Below, piece after piece: positions 15,210-19,519 of a DNA stretch of 19,519 bases. Positions within the stretch are counted from its first letter, which is position 1. Every line of letters begins with the position of its first letter. Under the pieces are notes generated by a model, which was not told where the DNA came from, did no database searches, and was given only the letters and a program-made list of their open reading frames with translations. Origin of the DNA: Acidimicrobiales bacterium (GTDB taxonomy: Bacteria; Actinomycetota; Acidimicrobiia; Acidimicrobiales; Palsa-688); NCBI GenBank assembly GCA_030039575.1, contig JASHVH010000122.1, forward strand, positions 1 to 19,519, written 5' to 3'. Both the position numbers and the translations under genes were made by a program.

Positions 15210-18200
15210 GGGCGGCCTCCGGAACGTCAGAGGGAGCGGACCAGTGCCGGGCGAGGACGACCACCGGCTCTGTCAACAGTTCGATCATGGGCACCTGCCC
15301 GAGCCGCTCGTCGGCGAACAGCGGCTCGCTCTCGGTGACCGCATCGACGAGCGCGCGGTAGCGCCCCTGGTACGCCTGGAGGACATCTTTTGCCGTCCCC
15401 GCGTCGAGGAACGGGAGGAACCGGGTGTGCAGCAGGGTAATCCCGGTGACCTGGCCGTCTTTCACCTCCGGGACCATCACGCCCGTCCTGCCATCATGTA
15501 GGCCACTGAACACCGTGACCTCCCTCTTGTCGGCTGTCCGGCGCTTGGTGCCCCGTAGGCTGTTGTCCGTCGCCGTCCGGGACGAAATGGAGCGGGAGAT
15601 CCCGCCCCGGTCGACCACCGTGATGGTCGCCCCGTCCAGGCTGCCGGGGGAGGCAGGCACTGTTGGCATGGTGATGTGGTAGCGGGTATAGCCGAGGACC
15701 TCTTCAACGGCTGGCCCAAGGGCGGCCAGGGTACGGAGGGCACGATAGCCAAGTACCTCGACTGAAGCTCCCGCGCCGAGCGTTTCGGCCACGAGCCTGG
15801 CGGTCAGTAGGGCCTCTTCGCTCCTGGAGGTGCCCACCGTTACGGTCTTGGCCTGGTGCTTGATGGCGTCGACCGGCCGCGTCAACTCGTCGATGGCAGC
15901 CCCCAGGGCGATAACGAGGTCGCCCGCAATAGCGCTCGGGGTGCCGACTTTGCCCATCTCGGCTTCATAACCGTCCACGGGCAGCGCGCGGGTGGCGTAC
16001 CGGAGGTGCGAGGTGAGCCGGGCCGCCGTTGAGGCGTTGAGATGGCCGTCGTAGGCCCCGGAGCGAAGACCGGCTAAGGCGGGCGCACTGACGTGGTCGA
16101 GCGCCGGCGCCAGCTGGTCGAGGTCGGGACCACCGCCGGCCTCCCGGGTGGCACCTTCGAGCACCGCCCGGGCCTCTCGGAAGGGCAGGGCCTGGGCGTC
16201 GATGGCGAGGGCCGCCTCGTACCCGAACAAATGGCCCGTCATGGCGGCCAGGACAAAGGCCAGCTCGGGGAGGCAGGCGGGGACCGTCAGGACGTCGACG
16301 CCGGACTTGAGCAGTTCTTCGGTGCCCTCCGCCGCGATGACGACGGGGGCGGCTTTATGAGCCCTGAATATGTCGATTTCCTTGGCGATATCCCTGGCGT
16401 TGGGCCCGCTCACGCCGGCGGCGCACACGATGACCAACGGCTCGGCGGAGAGGTCAATGTGCTTTTTGTCCTCTATAGGGTCGAGCGCTATCGCTTTGTA
16501 GCACAGCTCCGAAAGCTTGATCCTTATCTCGGCTGCCGCGATATGGTCCGGGCCGCTGCCGACCACCGCCCACGAACGGCGAGGCGGCGCCGTCGCCGAG
16601 GCCACCCGGGCGATTTCTGCCCGGTTGGAAAGGACTTTTTCCATCAGCGAGGGAAGTTCTCTCAGTGCGCTCAAGATCTCGTCCGCCCGGGCGGGGTTGG
16701 CGGTGCCGGCTGCCTCCGCCAGCCCAAGGGCCAGCAAATGCCCGGCGGCGACCTGCGAATAAAAAGCCTTGGTCGAGGCGACGCTCATCTCGACGTCGCG
16801 CCCATCCGAGGTATAGAGGACACCGTGGGCTTTTTGGACGAGGTCGCTGTTCCGGCGGTTGACGATGGCGATTACCTGGGCGCCCCGTGCCCGCAAAAGG
16901 TCGACGGTACGGTTGGTATCGGTCGTGGTCCCTGACTGGCTGATGGCGATGACGAGTGCCCCGGACATGTCGTCGGGCAGCCCGACGCCGGCCGGGCCCC
17001 AGCCCGACACCTCTGTGGCCGGCAACGCCACCACGCTCATGTGGGGGAGCGCTCTCGCCATCGCGGCCGCCACCGCCTGCCCTGCTACTGCCGCCGTGCC
17101 CTGGCCCATCACGATGGTGCTGTGGGTACGGCCGGCCGAGAGGGCTTGGCGGACCGACGCGGGTATGACGTCCTCCCCCAAGTAGGCGGAAAGGCGGCCT
17201 TTTTCTCCCGTCCCGATTTTCCCGCGCAGGGTTTTGCGCACCGACGATGGCGATTCCGAGATCTCCTTTAGGAAGAAATGCCTGAACCCGTGGCGGTCCA
17301 CATCCCGGGTCGTTATCTCGGCCTCGATAACCTCGGAGGGGGAGACGGGGAAGTCCGTGCCGTCGTAACGGCGGCGCGTAAGCCCCTCCAGGGTGCCCGC
17401 CCCGATGAGCGAGCACGTGACGACTTGTCCGCCCCTTTCGCCGTCCATGCGCAAATAGCGGCTCGTCTCTTCGACCAGGCCGTACGGCTCGCTGGCGACG
17501 ACGAACGCGTCCTCCGCGAGGCCGATGTTCAGGCTTTGCCCGCTGCCTCGGAGGGCCAGCTGAAGCTCGCCGGGCGCCCGGGCTGAATTGGCGGCGATCC
17601 CGACCGACCCGTCGAAACGCCCGACCACCCTCCGGAACGCCTCCTCGACCGGCGCACCGCCGGCCAGGTAACGAGAGAAAAGGGTGGGGACGAGCTTGGC
17701 GTCGGTGGTGACCTCGACGGCCACGGCCACGCCTTCGTCGACGACCAGTTCGGAGTAATTGTCGATATCGCCGTTGAGCGCCCCGACCACGTAAGGGCGG
17801 GGCGAGACCAGCGGGGCGGCCCCGTCAGTGGCCTCGTCAGAGTTGAGAGGGTGGGCGTTGGCCTCGGATATGAGGCCGACGCTGGCCCAGCGCGTGTGGG
17901 CGATGACTGTGGCCCTCACGTCCGGGGAAGCCAGCGCCCGGGCCAGGAGCGGGTCGCCGGCCAGTGCCGAACGCAGGGCGGCGACGTTGTCGCCTAGCTC
18001 GCCAATTTCAGCCGCCGCTTTGTACACAAACGAGAGGCAGCCTTCTTCGGCCCGCACCGCATGAGAGGTGAAGAGGGCGTCGGCCCTTTGCCCAAGCAGC
18101 TCCGTCAGTTCCCTGGACTCCAGGTCGAGGCCGTGCCCCGTCAGCATGAGGTGCAGGCCGGCCGAGTCCCGGCCCCGGACCTCGAGGCGGTCCAGCGACC

Positions 18201-18738
18201 GAAGGGCCACGTGGGCCCCCCAGAGGACACTTAGGGCAGGGGCGGGGGGAGGAGTTCCGGCGCTGCCGAAGCCAAGCGATGAAGCCAACCCGGAAACGCT
18301 CCTGAACGCCTCGAGGCGGTCGCGGCTGAGGGCCCAGGTGACGTCGCGGAACCTAACCAGGGCGGCGTTCAGCTCCTCCAGTTCTGAGGTCCCCATTTGG
18401 AACTGGCCGGCGTCGAGGGTGGCTTCGAGACTGGCCGCCAGCGCTTCCATTTCTGCCGTCCCCCGTTCGAGGGCTTCGACCGCCGGTGGGCTTCCGAGAA
18501 GGCATGTGAGGCCGGGGACGCCCCGAAGCGAAGCGTCGAGCGCGCTCAAGGCGGCATTGGCAGTTCGAAGCGCCGCCAGCTGAGACCGGGGGTCGGCGGT
18601 CAGACCATCGCGCCCCGTGGCGCGGTGCCCTACTTGTGCCAGTTCTTGGGACGCCCGGCCGAAGGTGGCAGCCACCTCCCCAGGGCCCGGAGGGGGCCGG
18701 ACTGAGGGCCTCGCCAACACGGCGACAATGCCGCACAT
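15205..18738 (-). CDS. glmS: Giant GlmS-like glutamine:fructose-6-phosphate amidotransferase
   Basis: Expected to make glucosamine-6-phosphate from fructose-6-phosphate and glutamine, the entry to UDP-GlcNAc. The 1177 residues compare with about 600-625 normally. The start is certain: MCGIVAV exposes nucleophile C2. The glutaminase motifs follow after a long insertion: RGRDSAG (188-194), HTRWAS (281-286, R283), NGDIDNYSEL (322-331, N322, G323) and TTDAKL (344-349, D346). HFFLKEISESPSSVRKTLRG (487-506) leads into SIS domain 1, with ISQSGTTTDT (599-608) and VASTKAF (653-659). SIS domain 2 has K741 and E744 in KLSE and H760 in DKKH, the same spacing as E. coli K485, E488 and H504. K964 in AKTVTV matches the ring-opening lysine at the normal C-terminus. 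Extra parts are about 11-175, about 50 residues before HTRW, about 845-945, and about 970-1177. glmM is 49 bp upstream; no Shine-Dalgarno is visible. Confidence 0.9.
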   Translation of the reverse strand: MCGIVAVLARPSVRPPPGPGEVAATFGRASQELAQVGHRATGRDGLTADPRSQLAALRTANAALSALDASLRGVPGLTCLLGSPPAVEALERGTAEMEALAASLEATLDAGQFQMGTSELEELNAALVRFRDVTWALSRDRLEAFRSVSGLASSLGFGSAGTPPPAPALSVLWGAHVALRSLDRLEVRGRDSAGLHLMLTGHGLDLESRELTELLGQRADALFTSHAVRAEEGCLSFVYKAAAEIGELGDNVAALRSALAGDPLLARALASPDVRATVIAHTRWASVGLISEANAHPLNSDEATDGAAPLVSPRPYVVGALNGDIDNYSELVVDEGVAVAVEVTTDAKLVPTLFSRYLAGGAPVEEAFRRVVGRFDGSVGIAANSARAPGELQLALRGSGQSLNIGLAEDAFVVASEPYGLVEETSRYLRMDGERGGQVVTCSLIGAGTLEGLTRRRYDGTDFPVSPSEVIEAEITTRDVDRHGFRHFFLKEISESPSSVRKTLRGKIGTGEKGRLSAYLGEDVIPASVRQALSAGRTHSTIVMGQGTAAVAGQAVAAAMARALPHMSVVALPATEVSGWGPAGVGLPDDMSGALVIAISQSGTTTDTNRTVDLLRARGAQVIAIVNRRNSDLVQKAHGVLYTSDGRDVEMSVASTKAFYSQVAAGHLLALGLAEAAGTANPARADEILSALRELPSLMEKVLSNRAEIARVASATAPPRRSWAVVGSGPDHIAAAEIRIKLSELCYKAIALDPIEDKKHIDLSAEPLVIVCAAGVSGPNARDIAKEIDIFRAHKAAPVVIAAEGTEELLKSGVDVLTVPACLPELAFVLAAMTGHLFGYEAALAIDAQALPFREARAVLEGATREAGGGPDLDQLAPALDHVSAPALAGLRSGAYDGHLNASTAARLTSHLRYATRALPVDGYEAEMGKVGTPSAIAGDLVIALGAAIDELTRPVDAIKHQAKTVTVGTSRSEEALLTARLVAETLGAGASVEVLGYRALRTLAALGPAVEEVLGYTRYHITMPTVPASPGSLDGATITVVDRGGISRSISSRTATDNSLRGTKRRTADKREVTVFSGLHDGRTGVMVPEVKDGQVTGITLLHTRFLPFLDAGTAKDVLQAYQGRYRALVDAVTESEPLFADERLGQVPMIELLTEPVVVLARHWSAPSDVPEAAH

Positions 18739-18787
18739 GGGGAAAAGGCTAGCGGCGCCGGCCTTCCCGGGTAAGGCTTGCGGGGGC

Positions 18788-19519
18788 CTACAGAGGGGTA
18801 GGGCTACCCAAAGCGGCTTGCAGCGCGTCCACGATCTGCGCCACCGCCGCCTCCGCCTCGCCCTCGGTCGGGGCCTCGACCATCACCCGCACCAGAGGCT
18901 CTGTCCCACTCGGGCGCAGCAACACGCGTCCCCTGTCACCGAGGGCCTCTTGGAGACGGCGCACCTCGGCCCAGACGGCGTCTGCGCCGGCCAGGCCGTC
19001 CCGGTCGGCGACGGCGACGCTGCGAAGCACCTGTGGGCACCGCTGCAACGCGGCACCGGCCAGCTCGGCCAGTCGCCCCCCGGTCCTCACCAGCAAGTCG
19101 GCCAGCAACAAGCCGGATAGGACGCCGTCCCCGGTGGACGCAAGTGACCGGAAGATTATGTGCCCCGACTGCTCGCCCCCGAGCGACCAGTTGTGGGCGT
19201 CGAGGGCCTCCAGGACGTAGCGGTCGCCGACGCCAACGGTGTGGACCTTGACCCCCGCCGAGGCCATCGCCTGGTGAAAACCGAGGTTCGTCATGACCGT
19301 CACCACCACGGTCTCGCTGACCAGCAGCTTTCGCGCCGACAGGTCGGCGGCAAACAGTGCGAGCAGGCGGTCGCCGTCCACCACGTTGCCACCGGAGTCG
19401 ACGGCGATGACCCGGTCGGCGTCGCCGTCGAAGGCCAAGCCGAGGTCCGCCCCCTCAGAGACGACGGCCTGCGCCAGCCGGCGCGGGTCGGTCGAGCCGC
19501 ACTTGTCGTTGATGTTGGT
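18788..19519 (-). CDS. glmM: Phosphoglucosamine mutase GlmM, N-terminus outside window
   Basis: Interconverts glucosamine-6-phosphate and glucosamine-1-phosphate, the step after GlmS. The frame is open from the right edge to TAG at 18788-18790, giving 243 residues, a little over half of the usual ~445. The first visible residues are TNINDKCGSTDP, followed by the metal-binding DGDADR, the sugar-binding GGEQSGHI and the phosphate-binding RPSGTEPLVRV near the C-terminus. The active-site phosphoserine loop is outside the window. An internal TTG at 19436-19438 is not a real start, since the frame and homology continue past it. It is the first visible gene of the glmM-glmS-acpS-nnrD-alr unit. Confidence 0.97.
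   Translation of the reverse strand, partial: TNINDKCGSTDPRRLAQAVVSEGADLGLAFDGDADRVIAVDSGGNVVDGDRLLALFAADLSARKLLVSETVVVTVMTNLGFHQAMASAGVKVHTVGVGDRYVLEALDAHNWSLGGEQSGHIIFRSLASTGDGVLSGLLLADLLVRTGGRLAELAGAALQRCPQVLRSVAVADRDGLAGADAVWAEVRRLQEALGDRGRVLLRPSGTEPLVRVMVEAPTEGEAEAAVAQIVDALQAALGSPTPL

Noticed and set aside
15209..15230. acpS start further upstream at CTG
   Set aside because: A CTG lies upstream of ATT in the same frame but has no suitable ribosome site, whereas GGAGG is ideally placed for the ATT.

Overview
The window is high-GC bacterial DNA with only housekeeping genes. Several markers point to Actinomycetota: a WhiB-family [4Fe-4S] regulator, the actinobacterial type of SerC, frequent GTG/TTG starts, and the glmM-glmS-acpS-nnrD-alr ... 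tsaE-tsaB-rimI-tsaD ... groES-groEL order also known from mycobacteria. An early-branching class such as Acidimicrobiia would fit, but that placement is inference. I see no mobile element, CRISPR array, prophage, tRNA or rRNA.

Reading down the minus strand from the right edge: unit 1 is glmM (5' part outside the window), a giant 1177-residue glmS, acpS, nnrD, a repeat-built 40-codon mini-ORF and alr. It supplies UDP-GlcNAc precursors, D-alanine, acyl-carrier activation and NAD(P)H repair, so it is essentially a cell-wall and cofactor unit. A 353-bp intergenic stretch with hairpins and a duplicated ~40-bp element separates alr from the convergent serC (+). serC is divergent from serA, which heads unit 2 on the minus strand: serA, a family-4 uracil-DNA glycosylase, tsaE, tsaB, rimI, tsaD and a DPP-IV-like S9 peptidase. 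These genes are joined almost throughout by 4-nt stop/start overlaps. Unit 2 links serine synthesis with the t6A tRNA-modification proteins. A whiB gene (+) lies between unit 2 and the heat-shock pair groES-groEL (-), which has a near-perfect CIRCE operator; groEL runs off the left edge.

The enzymes are ordinary in function but unusual in form. GlmS is almost twice the normal size, yet every catalytic residue I could place is kept, at canonical spacing in the KxxE...H motif. acpS has no canonical start codon that keeps its metal-binding Asp; an ATT behind a GGAGG site is the best start. Two 15-bp tandem-repeat tracts occur, one inside tsaB and one that exactly fills the nnrD-alr gap as an ORF overlapping both neighbours. 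TsaB, TsaE, NnrD and Alr all carry low-complexity insertions or tails. I find no clear new multi-gene system; the candidates for novelty are the enlarged GlmS, the bridging mini-ORF and the non-canonical acpS start.
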